DNA from: Rhodoferax sp. PAMC 29310
Lineage (GTDB): Bacteria; Pseudomonadota; Gammaproteobacteria; Burkholderiales; Burkholderiaceae_C
Assembly: GCF_017948265.1 (NCBI RefSeq)
Contig: NZ_CP072852.1
Location: 1,488,001-1,552,000, forward strand
DNA length: 64,000 nt
Direction: 5' to 3'
In this document: piece by piece, positions 34,497 through 43,419 of the stretch
Position numbering within the stretch: the first letter of the stretch is position 1
How the letters are laid out: every line of letters begins with the position of its first letter
Made by a program: the position numbers and the translations under genes
The notes under the pieces: model-generated
Told to the model about the DNA's origin: nothing
Database searches by the model: none
What the model saw: only the letters and a program-made list of their open reading frames with translations

Positions 34497-34531
34497 CAAA
34501 AAAACCCGAGAAGCATTCAACTTGTCGGGTT
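34497..34531 (-). terminator. Terminator of the tRNA-Pro/tRNA-Arg transcript
   Basis: Stem AACCCGA (34503-34509) with TCGGGTT (34525-34531); on the minus strand the stem is followed by a run of T (the A run at 34499-34504 of the plus strand). It lies just past the tRNA-Arg 3' end. Confidence 0.75.
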
Positions 34532-34564
34532 AGTTTTTGATCCATCTCTATCAGCAGATCAAGG

Positions 34565-34641
34565 TGGTCTGCCCGGAGGGGATCGAACCCCCGACCCACA
34601 GCTTAGAAGGCTGTTGCTCTATCCAACTGAGCTACGGGCAG
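34565..34641 (-). tRNA. tRNA-Arg (TCT)
   Basis: 77 bases including CCA. Acceptor CTGCCCG pairs with CGGGCAG, discriminator A; anticodon TCT in loop CTTCTAA; T-loop GTTCGATCC. Second of two tRNAs in tandem. Confidence 0.96.
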
Positions 34642-34658
34642 AGATCGAGAGAAATTGA

Positions 34659-34735
<77 letters not shown>

Positions 34736-34859
34736 ACTTGAGTGTATTGTAGCCGGTCAAAACCACCAGTTTGACAGAAACAAGGCAATTGGGCTTCATT
34801 TTTTTAAATCATCGCCAAATCTGGGAAAATCCCTCGGTCCGCGGACCTATAGTCTCCTA

Positions 34860-35615
34860 ATGAAATCGAGTCACCCGCCCATCCCCTGGCTTGAAAACGG
34901 ACAAGCCTTCCCGAACGTTAATCTCACCTGGGACGAAGCGACTGGCGCCCCCGGACTATTGGCGGCCGGCGGGAGCTTAGACGTTGAAACCTTGTTGCGC
35001 GCATATTCATCCGGCATCTTCCCTTGGTACAGCGGCGACCAGCCCGTCCTGTGGTGGAGTCCCACGCCTCGCATGGTGTTGGATGTTGCTGACTTCAAGC
35101 TGCATCGCTCGTTCAAGAAAACCATTGAGAAATTTCGCGCGAACACTGCTTGTGAGATTCGCATCGACTCCTCGTTTCGAGAAGTCATCCAATCGTGCTC
35201 AGCAAGTCCACGGGGTGGACAGTCTGGCACCTGGATCGTGAATGAAATGATCGAAGCCTATGTCGCCTTGCATCAGGCGGGTTTCGCGCACAGTGTCGAA
35301 ACTTGGGTTGACGGCCAACTCCAGGGTGGGCTGTACTGCGTGTCCATTGGTCACTACGTGTTTGGTGAATCAATGTTCAGCCGGTCAAGTGACTCTTCAA
35401 AAATTGCACTCGCCGCGTTGGTGGCCTTTTGCAGGCGGCATGAGATTGCCCATATTGACTGCCAGCAAAACACCAAACACCTGAACTCGCTCGGCGCTCG
35501 GGAAATCCCGCGCAGCGAATTCCTGAGTCAGCTCCAGAACCACATTACCCGGATCCCGCCGGACTGGAAATTTGACCCTCTATACTGGCAGCAACTCATA
35601 CCCAGCGTGACTTAG
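34860..35615 (+). CDS. aat: Leucyl/phenylalanyl-tRNA-protein transferase
   Basis: 251 residues. Adds Leu or Phe from aminoacyl-tRNA to proteins with N-terminal Lys or Arg, marking them for ClpAP. Signature near the start: [20 protein letters not shown] and PRMVL; later [20 protein letters not shown] and [16 protein letters not shown]. Ends 4 bases before the GTG of bpt, so the two N-end-rule transferases are one operon. Confidence 0.97.
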   Translation: MKSSHPPIPWLENGQAFPNVNLTWDEATGAPGLLAAGGSLDVETLLRAYSSGIFPWYSGDQPVLWWSPTPRMVLDVADFKLHRSFKKTIEKFRANTACEIRIDSSFREVIQSCSASPRGGQSGTWIVNEMIEAYVALHQAGFAHSVETWVDGQLQGGLYCVSIGHYVFGESMFSRSSDSSKIALAALVAFCRRHEIAHIDCQQNTKHLNSLGAREIPRSEFLSQLQNHITRIPPDWKFDPLYWQQLIPSVT

Positions 35616-35619
35616 CAAC

Positions 35620-36390
35620 GTGACCCATCTCAAGGAACTCCCGCTTCAAACGCTGCAGTTCTACGCGACTGCTTCTTATCCTTGCAGCTACCTGCCCGGG
35701 AAGCAAGCGCGCTCCCAAGTGGCCACCCCCAGCCACCTGATCAACAGCACTACCTATTCTGAGTTGGCCAGCCAAGGCTTTCGGCGCAGCGGCATGTTTA
35801 CTTATCGCCCCTATTGCGATAGTTGCTCTGCCTGCCTGCCTCTTAGAGTCCTGACCCAGGAATTCAAACCCGACAGAAGCCAGCGCCGAGCTTGGGCTCA
35901 ACACGCCGGGCTTCAGGCCCGGGTGTTGGAACTTTGCTTTATTCAAGAACATTACGACCTCTACCTCCGCTACCAAAATGGCCGCCACGCCGGTGGAGGC
36001 ATGGACGAGGACAACGTTGACCAGTACGCTCAGTTCCTGCTTCAAAGCCGAGTCAACTCGCGCCTTGTTGAATTTCACGAGGTACTGGCGGATGGCTCTA
36101 CCGGTGACTTGAAGATGGTTTCCATTCTCGATCTGCTGGACGATGGCCTGTCGGCGGTTTACACCTACTACGAACCCGAACCGGGCTGCAATTACGGGAC
36201 CTACAACGTCTTGTGGCAGATTGAGCAAGCGCGGACCTTGAACTTGCCTCACGTCTACCTTGGGTACTGGATCAAGGAGTGCCAAAAGATGAGCTACAAA
36301 ATGAAGTTTCACCCGTCGCAGGTTCGATCGAACGGCGCGTGGGTCGACGGAGAACTACACCTCGCTGATTCATTGCTTGCCACTGGTTAA
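35620..36390 (+). CDS. bpt: Aspartate/glutamate leucyltransferase (Bpt/Ate family)
   Basis: 256 residues from a GTG. Adds Leu to N-terminal Asp or Glu. The ATE-type Cys motif [17 protein letters not shown] is near residues 65-80, and the GNAT-like core appears as [20 protein letters not shown] then [20 protein letters not shown]. Bacterial Bpt rather than eukaryotic Ate1 by size. Follows aat directly, the common arrangement in Proteobacteria. Confidence 0.95.
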   Translation: MTHLKELPLQTLQFYATASYPCSYLPGKQARSQVATPSHLINSTTYSELASQGFRRSGMFTYRPYCDSCSACLPLRVLTQEFKPDRSQRRAWAQHAGLQARVLELCFIQEHYDLYLRYQNGRHAGGGMDEDNVDQYAQFLLQSRVNSRLVEFHEVLADGSTGDLKMVSILDLLDDGLSAVYTYYEPEPGCNYGTYNVLWQIEQARTLNLPHVYLGYWIKECQKMSYKMKFHPSQVRSNGAWVDGELHLADSLLATG

Positions 36391-36472
36391 GCAGTTCGTC
36401 GGCGAGCGAGTCTGCGGGGGTTGTGATTCCTACCGCCGGTGCTTTATTTCGTAAAGCGGCTTTGAATGCACC

Positions 36473-36811
36473 TCACCTCACCTCACCTTGCCTTGCCTCA
36501 GCCACGGGGTATTTGACAGCGTTAACCACCATTTTCTGACGCGCTGCATCCAAGAGATCAATGTCCAATTTGTCGCAGAGCTGAAGTAGGTACAGCAACA
36601 CGTCCGCAGCCTCAGCCGCGACCTCTGCTTTCTTTGGTGCATCGAGGTTATGACTCTGCGCTTCGGTCAGCCACTGAAAATGCTCAAGCAACTCGGCCGC
36701 TTCCACACTTAACGCGGCTGCCAAGTTTTTAGGGGCGTGAAACTGTGCCCAATTTCTGGCAAGGGCGAATTCTCGCAGCGCATGGGTGAGGGTTTGAATG
36801 TCTTGGCTCAT
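36473..36811 (-). CDS. MazG-like nucleotide pyrophosphohydrolase
   Basis: 112 residues, all-alpha NTP pyrophosphatase of the RS21-C6/dCTPase type. The Mg-binding motif E-x-x-E-x(n)-E-x-x-D is seen in VEAAELLEHFQWL and EVAAEAADVLLYLLQL. Likely hydrolyses a (d)NTP to the monophosphate for pool cleaning; the substrate is not determined. The ATG overlaps the arsA-like stop (36808-36811), so they are co-translated. Confidence 0.88.
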   Translation of the reverse strand: MSQDIQTLTHALREFALARNWAQFHAPKNLAAALSVEAAELLEHFQWLTEAQSHNLDAPKKAEVAAEAADVLLYLLQLCDKLDIDLLDAARQKMVVNAVKYPVAEARQGEVR

Positions 36812-38616
36812 GCATCATTTTGATCGGTCGGGCGGGTCAGCGCCGCCAGCGCGTCAACGCCAACCGGCGACTCTGGCAACCAGGGCAGTACAAACGTCCG
36901 CTTGGCCAAGCCGTTGGCGATGCGATCTAACTGGCGACGCTCCCCGTGCAGCCGAGCCTTTAGCAAAGGATCGGCAGTGCCGGTGACGCTCACGCTTTTG
37001 TTGATCACCCACGCCCAAGGCTCAATACGCGCGCGGCGCAGGTCGTCCTGCAGGGCTGCGGCCTGACTGACTGGGGTCACTTCCGGCAGGGTAACGATCA
37101 ACACGCGCGTCATGGTGGCGTCCTGCAGGCGCATCAGGGGGGTGATGATGTGTTTGGCGTTGGCACTGCCATCGTACTGGCGCGTCATCTGGCGGTGGTA
37201 AGCGCCGGTGGCGTCCATCAGCAGCAGGCTATGGCCGGTGGGCGCCGTGTCCAACACCACAAAAGCCGTACGCGCCTCATTCACCACCCGGCTGAAGGCG
37301 TGGAACACCGCAACCTCTTCGGTGCAGGGTGACTGCAGATCTTCCAACAACAACGCCCGGCCCTGATCGTCCAATTCTTTGCCACGCGAGGACATGATTT
37401 TGTAAATGTAGGCCTGCGTTTCAGCCTTGGGGTCGATACGGTCAACCTGCAGCCCGGGCAGGCTGCCACCCAAGGCCTGAGCCACATGGGCGGCCGGATC
37501 GGTGGTCGTGAGATGCACACTGTGACCGCGCTGCACCAGTCCCACGGCCAAGGCGGCTGCAATGGTCGTCTTGCCAACGCCGCCCTTGCCCATCACCATG
37601 ATGAGGCCACTGCCCGTGGCTGCCAGTTCATCGGCCAACTTTGCCAGCGACTCAGCGGGCAAAGGGTGATAGTCGGCCGAGGTCGCTGGCTTCTCTGGCG
37701 CCTTTGCTTGGCTCCCGCCTAACAAGGCGCGCAGGGCAGCAAGCCCAACCGTATCGAAGGCTCGCAAGGGCACTTCATCTCGCGGCAAATTGGCCAGCGC
37801 GTCGGGCATGTGGGCCATTGCCTCCTGGCCCAAGGTTTCCACCGCTTTGGCGACGGGATCGTTTGGCATGCTGGCATGGAACACCCCGTTGATCACCAGT
37901 CGTTGGTTACCCAAGCCCAGCGTGCGAAGTTCATCCGAGGTACGCGCAGCCTCCAGCATGGGCCGCGGATCAGGCCGGGTGACCAGCACCACCGTGGTCA
38001 GGCTCGGATCGCTCAACGCCCGCAAGGCCGCGTTGAACCGGGCTTCCTGCATCTTCAAGCCGGAATGCGGCCCTAGGCAGGAGGCGCCACGATCATTGCC
38101 GGCCAGAAAGCCCGCCCACGCCTTGGGCAAACTCAGAAGCCGCAAGGTGTGGCCGGTTGGCGCGGTGTCAAAAACCACATGTTCGTAGGCGGCGTCCTGC
38201 GTGGCAAGTAGGGCCGCGAATTCGTCAAACGCGGCAATCTCCGTGGTGCAAGCTCCAGAAAGCTGCTCGCGCACCGTGTTGCGCTCATCTTCACTGGCAT
38301 CGGCTTCCAGTTGGGCAAGCACCCGCTGGCGATAGGATTCGGCAGCGGCATCCGGGTCAATATTGAGCACACTCAAATTGGTTGCGCCAGGCACGGGAAC
38401 GGCCTGGTTGGACAGGGTCACACCCAGCATTTCGTCCAAATTGGACGCCGCATCGGTGCTGACCAGCAACACATGCTTTCCGGCATCGGCCAGCGCCAGA
38501 GCCGCTGCGGTGGCAAGCGAGGTCTTGCCTACCCCGCCCTTGCCGGTGAAAAACAAAAACCGCGTGGGTGAATTCAGAAAATCAAGCGTTGTGAGGGTAG
38601 AGTCAGTGGGCATCAT
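36808..38616 (-). CDS. ArsA-family ATPase with two fused nucleotide-binding domains
   Basis: 602 residues from the ATG at 38616 (tandem ATG at 38613 is an alternative). Two ArsA halves, each with a P-loop: TGKGGVGKTS (residues 24-33) and MGKGGVGKTTIA (near 345), each followed by a D-T-A-P-T-G-H-x-L-x-L signal motif (FDTAPTGHTLRLLSLP and LDTAPTGHSLLLMDAT). ArsA drives arsenite export with ArsB, but no arsB, arsD or arsR is near and the CxxC-type metal cysteines are not evident, so the role may be different, as in GET3-like proteins (inference). Coupled to the MazG-like gene. Confidence 0.88.
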   Translation of the reverse strand: MMPTDSTLTTLDFLNSPTRFLFFTGKGGVGKTSLATAAALALADAGKHVLLVSTDAASNLDEMLGVTLSNQAVPVPGATNLSVLNIDPDAAAESYRQRVLAQLEADASEDERNTVREQLSGACTTEIAAFDEFAALLATQDAAYEHVVFDTAPTGHTLRLLSLPKAWAGFLAGNDRGASCLGPHSGLKMQEARFNAALRALSDPSLTTVVLVTRPDPRPMLEAARTSDELRTLGLGNQRLVINGVFHASMPNDPVAKAVETLGQEAMAHMPDALANLPRDEVPLRAFDTVGLAALRALLGGSQAKAPEKPATSADYHPLPAESLAKLADELAATGSGLIMVMGKGGVGKTTIAAALAVGLVQRGHSVHLTTTDPAAHVAQALGGSLPGLQVDRIDPKAETQAYIYKIMSSRGKELDDQGRALLLEDLQSPCTEEVAVFHAFSRVVNEARTAFVVLDTAPTGHSLLLMDATGAYHRQMTRQYDGSANAKHIITPLMRLQDATMTRVLIVTLPEVTPVSQAAALQDDLRRARIEPWAWVINKSVSVTGTADPLLKARLHGERRQLDRIANGLAKRTFVLPWLPESPVGVDALAALTRPTDQNDA

Positions 38617-38705
38617 GCGATCAGCATGACACAGCCATCCTTGACGACGCTTGACCTGCATCAACGGCATGACCCTCTGCGCAAGACGTCACCGCCGTGC
38701 GCCAC

Positions 38706-39173
38706 TCAAGGCAATGGCAGCGGTAGCGCCGTTTTGTAGCGAACTTGTTTGAGTGCAAAGCTGGAGCGGATTTTTTCAATGCCGGCAATCGGACTGAGCT
38801 GATCCAGAATGAAGCGCTCCAGCGCAGCAATGTCGGCCACCGCCACGCGAATCAGGTAGTCCGAATCCCCGGTCATCAAGTAGCACTCCATCACCTCGTC
38901 GTGTTCGGCAATGCTGCGCTCAAAGTCGGCCAGTGATGCTTTGCTCTGCGATTTCAGGCTGATGGAGATGAACACATTCAAACTCAAACCCAGTTTGGAC
39001 GCGCTGGCAATGGCCACGTAGCGATCAATGACGCCCGTCTTTTCCAGCGCTTTGACGCGTGCCAAGCACGGCGACGGACTCAAGTGGACACGCTTGGCCA
39101 GCTCCACATTGGAGATCGAACCATCTCTTTGAAGCTGGTCCAAAATTCGAAGATCAATACTATCGAGGTTCAT
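38706..39173 (-). CDS. Lrp/AsnC-family regulator
   Basis: 155 residues. Winged helix at residues 1-60 (DSIDLRILDQLQRDGSISNV, ELAKRVHLSPSPCLARVKAL) and RAM amino-acid-sensing domain at about 70-145 (VFISISLKSQSKASLADFER, CYLMTGDSDYLIRVAV). Divergent from the aceE-like gene with 104 bp between, so it probably controls that gene in response to an amino acid. The layout matches mdeR beside mdeB in methionine catabolism of pseudomonads (knowledge of the family; link here is inference). Confidence 0.92.
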   Translation of the reverse strand: MNLDSIDLRILDQLQRDGSISNVELAKRVHLSPSPCLARVKALEKTGVIDRYVAIASASKLGLSLNVFISISLKSQSKASLADFERSIAEHDEVMECYLMTGDSDYLIRVAVADIAALERFILDQLSPIAGIEKIRSSFALKQVRYKTALPLPLP

Positions 39174-39277
39174 AACGCTTTAAAAAGTTGATTTATCAGA
39201 ATTTTATGCCTTTCATCAGCTAAAAAAGGTGCGAGATAGGCAGCCTATTTGGCACGATTTTTTGTACAGTGAACACC

Positions 39278-41953
39278 ATGAACTCTCACTTCACTTCATC
39301 GCCCGTGACAGACCTTGACCCTCAGGAGACCGCCGAATGGCGCGACGCCTTCTCTGCGCTGGTCGCCGCCCAAGGCCCCGAGCGCGCCCGCTTTGTGCTT
39401 GACGCACTGGCACGCCAAGCTCGCACTCAGCGCGTGGGCTGGCAACCCGAGTTGTGCACGCCCTACGTCAACAGCATTGGTGTGGACCAGCAACCGGTCT
39501 TCCCCGGCGACTTGGCCGTTGAAGAGCGACTGGGCTCGCTCATGCGCTGGAACGCCCTGGCCATGGTGGTGCGTGCCAACCAGGCCTATGGTGAATTGGG
39601 TGGCCACATTGCCAGCTACGCCAGCGCTGCTGACTTGTTTGAAGTGGGCTACAACCATTTCTTTCACGCCCGCAGCGACGCCACCTCGCAGCTGGGCGAT
39701 CTGGTCTTCTTCCAACCCCACAGCGCCCCAGGCGTTTATGCCCGCGCCTTCCTGGAAGGCCGCCTGAGTGCCGACGACTTGTTGCATTACCGCCAAGAAC
39801 TCACCTCCCCCGCCGCCAAGGCCGTGGGCGCCTTGGACCCCGAAGCCGCACTGCAAAGTGGCTTGGCACGCGGCTTGTGCAGCTACCCGCACCCCTATTT
39901 GATGCCTGATTTTTGGCAGTTCCCCACGGGCTCGATGGGCATTGGTCCCATCAGCTCCATTTACCACGCCCGCTTCATGCGCTACCTCACCCACCGCCAG
40001 TTGCTCAGCTGCGAAGGCCGCAAGGTGTGGGGCGTGTTTGGTGACGGCGAGATGGACGAGCCCGAGAGCATGAGCGCGTTGACGCTGGCCGCCCGTGAAG
40101 GGCTGGACAACCTGGTCTGGGTGGTTAACTGCAACCTGCAGCGCCTGGACGGCCCGGTGCGCGGCAATGGCCGCATCATTGACGAGCTGGAAAAGCTCTT
40201 TGCCGGTGCCGGCTGGAACGTGATCAAACTCGTGTGGGGCAGCGACTGGGACGGCCTGTTTGCCCGTGACACCACCGGCGCTTTGGCGCGCGCCTTTGCC
40301 AACACGGTGGACGGCCAGATGCAGACCTTTGCCGCCAAAGACGGACGCTTCAACCGCGACACCTTCTTTGGCCAGAACGAAGAGTTGCAACGCCTGGCGC
40401 AAGGCATGACCGATGAGCAGATCGACCGCCTCAAGCGGGGCGGCCACGACATCGTCAAGATTCACGCCGCTTATGCCGCTGCTGCCGCCCACAAAGGCCA
40501 GCCGACCGTGATTCTGGCGCAGACCAAAAAAGGCTACGGCATGGGCAGCGCCGGCCAAGGCAAGATGACCACACACAGCCAGAAGAAGTTTGACGAGACC
40601 GATCTGATCGCGTTTCGCAACCGCTTCAACCTGCCCATGACCGACGAACAAGTCACCCGGTTGGAGTTCTACAAACCCGCCGAGGACAGCGTGGAGATGC
40701 AGTACATGCACCAAAAGCGCCAAACCTTAGGTGGCTACCTGCCCAAGCGTTACACGGCGGTGGACACCGTGACGGTACCGCCCATGGCCAGCTACGCCCA
40801 GTTTGCCCTGCAGGCCGAAGGCAAAGAGATGAGCACCACCATGGCCTTTGTGCGCATGCTGGCCAATTTGCTCAAAGACAAAGCCCTGGGCCCCCGCATT
40901 GTGCCCATCGTGGCCGACGAGGCGCGCACCTTTGGCATGGCCAACTTGTTCAAACAGGTGGGCATCTATTCCAGTGTGGGCCAGCGCTACGCCCCGGAAG
41001 ACATTGGCTCGGTGCTCAGCTACCGCGAAGCCATGGATGGCCAGATTCTGGAAGAAGGCATTTCTGAGGCCGGCGCACTGGCCAGCTGGACGGCGGCCGC
41101 CACCAGCTACAGCGTGCACGGTTTGGCCATGTTGCCCTTCTACATCTACTACTCCATGTTCGGCTTTCAGCGCGTGGGCGACCAGATCTGGGCCGCAGCT
41201 GACCAGCGCGCCCGCGGCTTTTTGTTGGGCGCCACCTCAGGGCGCACCACCTTGGGCGGCGAAGGCTTGCAGCACCAGGACGGCACCAGCCATTTGATGG
41301 CCGCCACCATTCCCAACTGCAAAGCCTATGACCCGGCTTTTGCAGGTGAACTGGCGGTGATCGTGGACCAGGGCATGCGTGACATGCTGGTCGATCAAAA
41401 AGACATTTTCTACTACATCACCATGATGAACGAGAACTACGCCCAGCCCAGCCTGCCAGAAGGCGCAGCGGCTGATGTGATACGTGGTTGCTATCACTTT
41501 ACTAGCTACTCCCGCAAACCGGACGGTCGCCAGAGCCCTAAAACACTTAAAAATATCACCTTGCTGGGCTCGGGTGCGATTCTGACCGAGGTCATCAAAG
41601 CCGCAGAGCAACTGGCTGATCAGGGCTTTGAGGTGGATGTGTTCAGCGTGACCAGCTGGAGTGAGTTGGCACGCCAGGGCATGGCCAGCGAAGCGGCCGA
41701 CCCCAGCGCCCCGTCGTTCTTGGCAACCCAACTGGCGAACAGCCGCGGGCCCATCATTGCCGCCACCGACTATGTGCGGGCCGTGCCGGAGACCGTTCGG
41801 GCTTATTTGCCACCGGGACGCAGTTACACCACGTTGGGTACTGACGGCTTTGGCCGCAGTGACACCCGGGCCGCGCTGCGTGAGTTCTTTGGTGTGGACG
41901 CCAGCAGTGTGGTGCGTGCGGCTTTGGCGGCGGTGGGCGCCAGCGAGGTCTGA
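39278..41953 (+). CDS. AceE-type 2-oxo-acid dehydrogenase E1 component (homodimeric)
   Basis: About 891 residues from the ATG at 39278 (a GTG at 39269 is possible). Thiamine-diphosphate-dependent decarboxylation of pyruvate or 2-oxobutyrate. Motifs: VFGDGEMDEPESMSALTLAA (ThDP/Mg site), VVNCNLQRLDGPVRGNG, and MLPFYIYYSMFGFQRVGDQ. No E2 or E3 gene is adjacent, unlike housekeeping aceE-aceF, and an Lrp regulator is divergent. This layout suggests a catabolic paralogue such as MdeB (2-oxobutyrate dehydrogenase E1) rather than the main pyruvate dehydrogenase. High GC and strongly biased codons suggest good expression. Confidence 0.88.
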   Translation: MNSHFTSSPVTDLDPQETAEWRDAFSALVAAQGPERARFVLDALARQARTQRVGWQPELCTPYVNSIGVDQQPVFPGDLAVEERLGSLMRWNALAMVVRANQAYGELGGHIASYASAADLFEVGYNHFFHARSDATSQLGDLVFFQPHSAPGVYARAFLEGRLSADDLLHYRQELTSPAAKAVGALDPEAALQSGLARGLCSYPHPYLMPDFWQFPTGSMGIGPISSIYHARFMRYLTHRQLLSCEGRKVWGVFGDGEMDEPESMSALTLAAREGLDNLVWVVNCNLQRLDGPVRGNGRIIDELEKLFAGAGWNVIKLVWGSDWDGLFARDTTGALARAFANTVDGQMQTFAAKDGRFNRDTFFGQNEELQRLAQGMTDEQIDRLKRGGHDIVKIHAAYAAAAAHKGQPTVILAQTKKGYGMGSAGQGKMTTHSQKKFDETDLIAFRNRFNLPMTDEQVTRLEFYKPAEDSVEMQYMHQKRQTLGGYLPKRYTAVDTVTVPPMASYAQFALQAEGKEMSTTMAFVRMLANLLKDKALGPRIVPIVADEARTFGMANLFKQVGIYSSVGQRYAPEDIGSVLSYREAMDGQILEEGISEAGALASWTAAATSYSVHGLAMLPFYIYYSMFGFQRVGDQIWAAADQRARGFLLGATSGRTTLGGEGLQHQDGTSHLMAATIPNCKAYDPAFAGELAVIVDQGMRDMLVDQKDIFYYITMMNENYAQPSLPEGAAADVIRGCYHFTSYSRKPDGRQSPKTLKNITLLGSGAILTEVIKAAEQLADQGFEVDVFSVTSWSELARQGMASEAADPSAPSFLATQLANSRGPIIAATDYVRAVPETVRAYLPPGRSYTTLGTDGFGRSDTRAALREFFGVDASSVVRAALAAVGASEV

Positions 41954-42074
41954 GACCCGCGGTGCACGCTGCTGGAATTGTATGGATCAGGGCTTTCCGC
42001 CCTCCGCCATTCAACATTTCGCGCGTATGTGAAACGCCAGAAGCTTGGTGCTCAACGAATCGCTTCAGGCATGC

Positions 42075-43007
42075 TCACGCATCCGCATTGATGCGCTGAA
42101 TCAGTGCTGGCAGCACCACGCTGGCCTGATCGTTGTCCACCTGGTAGGTGCCGGCAGCGTTGTGGCCACCGCCGCCGTACGCCAGCATCAACTCGCCCAC
42201 ATGGGTTTTGCTGCTGCGGTCGAGGATGGACTTGCGTGTGGCAAACACGGTGTTCTGCTTTTGCAGACCCCACAGCACATGGATCGAAATATTGCACTGC
42301 GGGAACAGCGCATAAATCATAAAACGGTTGGTGGCCCAGATGGTTTCTTCGTCACGCAAGTCCAACACCACCAAGTTTTGATGCACCGTGCTGCAACGCA
42401 GCAACTGCTCGCGCGCCTTGTCAGCGTGGGCGTTGTAAATGTCCATGCGCTCAACCACGTCAGGCAAGGCCAAAATGTCCTTGATGCCATGGTTGCGACA
42501 GTGCTTGATCAAATCCATCATCAGCTGGTAGTTGCTGATGCGGAAATCACGGAAGCGCCCCAAGCCGGTGCGCGAATCCATCAGGTAGTTCAACATCACC
42601 CAGTCGGCTGGATTCAAAACTTCGTCGTGGCTGAACTGAGCCGAATCAGCTTTGTCCACCGCATCCATCATTTCCACGGTGATGCCCGGAAAGGCCTTGG
42701 CGCCGCCGTAATAGTCGTAAACCACGCGCGCCGCCGAAGAGGCCGAGGCTGAAATCAGATGGTTGGGGCGCTCACCGGTGTTGCGAATCGACTCGGACTC
42801 ATGGTGATCAAAGGCAATGTGGGCAGCGGCCACATAAGGCAGGTTGATCGTGATGTCACGGCTGGTGATGTCAACCTTGCCGTCCTGCATATCTTTCGGG
42901 TGAACAAACTTGATGTCGTCGATCAGATCCAGTTCATTCAACAGCATGGCACACACCAAACTATCGAAATCGCTACGGGTAACTAGGCGGAACTTATCTT
43001 GGCTCAT
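42075..43007 (-). CDS. DHH-family phosphoesterase
   Basis: 310 residues from the ATG at 43007 (ribosome binding site AAAGGACA). Metal-dependent phosphoesterase of the DHH-DHHA1 type. Motifs: RSDFDSLVCAMLL (N-terminal metal site), the eponymous FDHHESESI, and the C-terminal glycine-rich GGGGHNAAGTYQV. Related enzymes cleave nanoRNA, cyclic dinucleotides or polyphosphate; this one is shorter than RecJ and its substrate is not evident. Convergent with the AceE-type gene, divergent from the hybrid kinase. Confidence 0.88.
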   Translation of the reverse strand: MSQDKFRLVTRSDFDSLVCAMLLNELDLIDDIKFVHPKDMQDGKVDITSRDITINLPYVAAAHIAFDHHESESIRNTGERPNHLISASASSAARVVYDYYGGAKAFPGITVEMMDAVDKADSAQFSHDEVLNPADWVMLNYLMDSRTGLGRFRDFRISNYQLMMDLIKHCRNHGIKDILALPDVVERMDIYNAHADKAREQLLRCSTVHQNLVVLDLRDEETIWATNRFMIYALFPQCNISIHVLWGLQKQNTVFATRKSILDRSSKTHVGELMLAYGGGGHNAAGTYQVDNDQASVVLPALIQRINADA

Positions 43008-43419
43008 GACTGTCCTTTGCATGGCAAATAAAAACCGGCATGCAGACGCAATCTGCAATCCGTTTTATCGGAACGCAGAAGAACGCGTACATCGTTCTGG
43101 GGTGACACGTTTGCCACTCTCAACGAACCTCTTTGACTCGCTTTTTCACAGGCGGATGACCATGACTTTCTCAAGTATTTTTTCGCAAGGTCCGCCCTCG
43201 CAAATACTCACCAATGTCAGTAACCATTGGTGAGGGGGAGGCCTCCCTCGAAGACGCATGAGACTCATGCGGAAGTTCATCTCATCCGCCTTATTTTTTG
43301 CAAAGAGCCATAAAACAGCTCTTGCGCGGCATACCGTACGATACGTGATAATTGACTGTGCAACATGCGTCCTGCATGGCACGCCAACCTGGCGCCGAAG
43401 CAAGTATCGATAAGAATTA
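43008..43419. other. Intergenic promoter region between DHH and kinase genes with an inverted repeat
   Basis: 412 bp without a gene. It contains an inverted repeat CTCACCAATG - 8 bases - CATTGGTGAG at 43207-43234. Because the flanking genes diverge, this is more likely an operator than a terminator. CGTACGATACGTGATAATTG near 43336 could be part of the kinase promoter. Confidence 0.45.

Noticed and set aside
39296..40723. 475-aa frame antisense to the AceE-type gene
   Set aside because: Mirror of a high-GC, codon-biased gene; composition (runs of Ala, Gly, Val, His) is typical of an antisense shadow.
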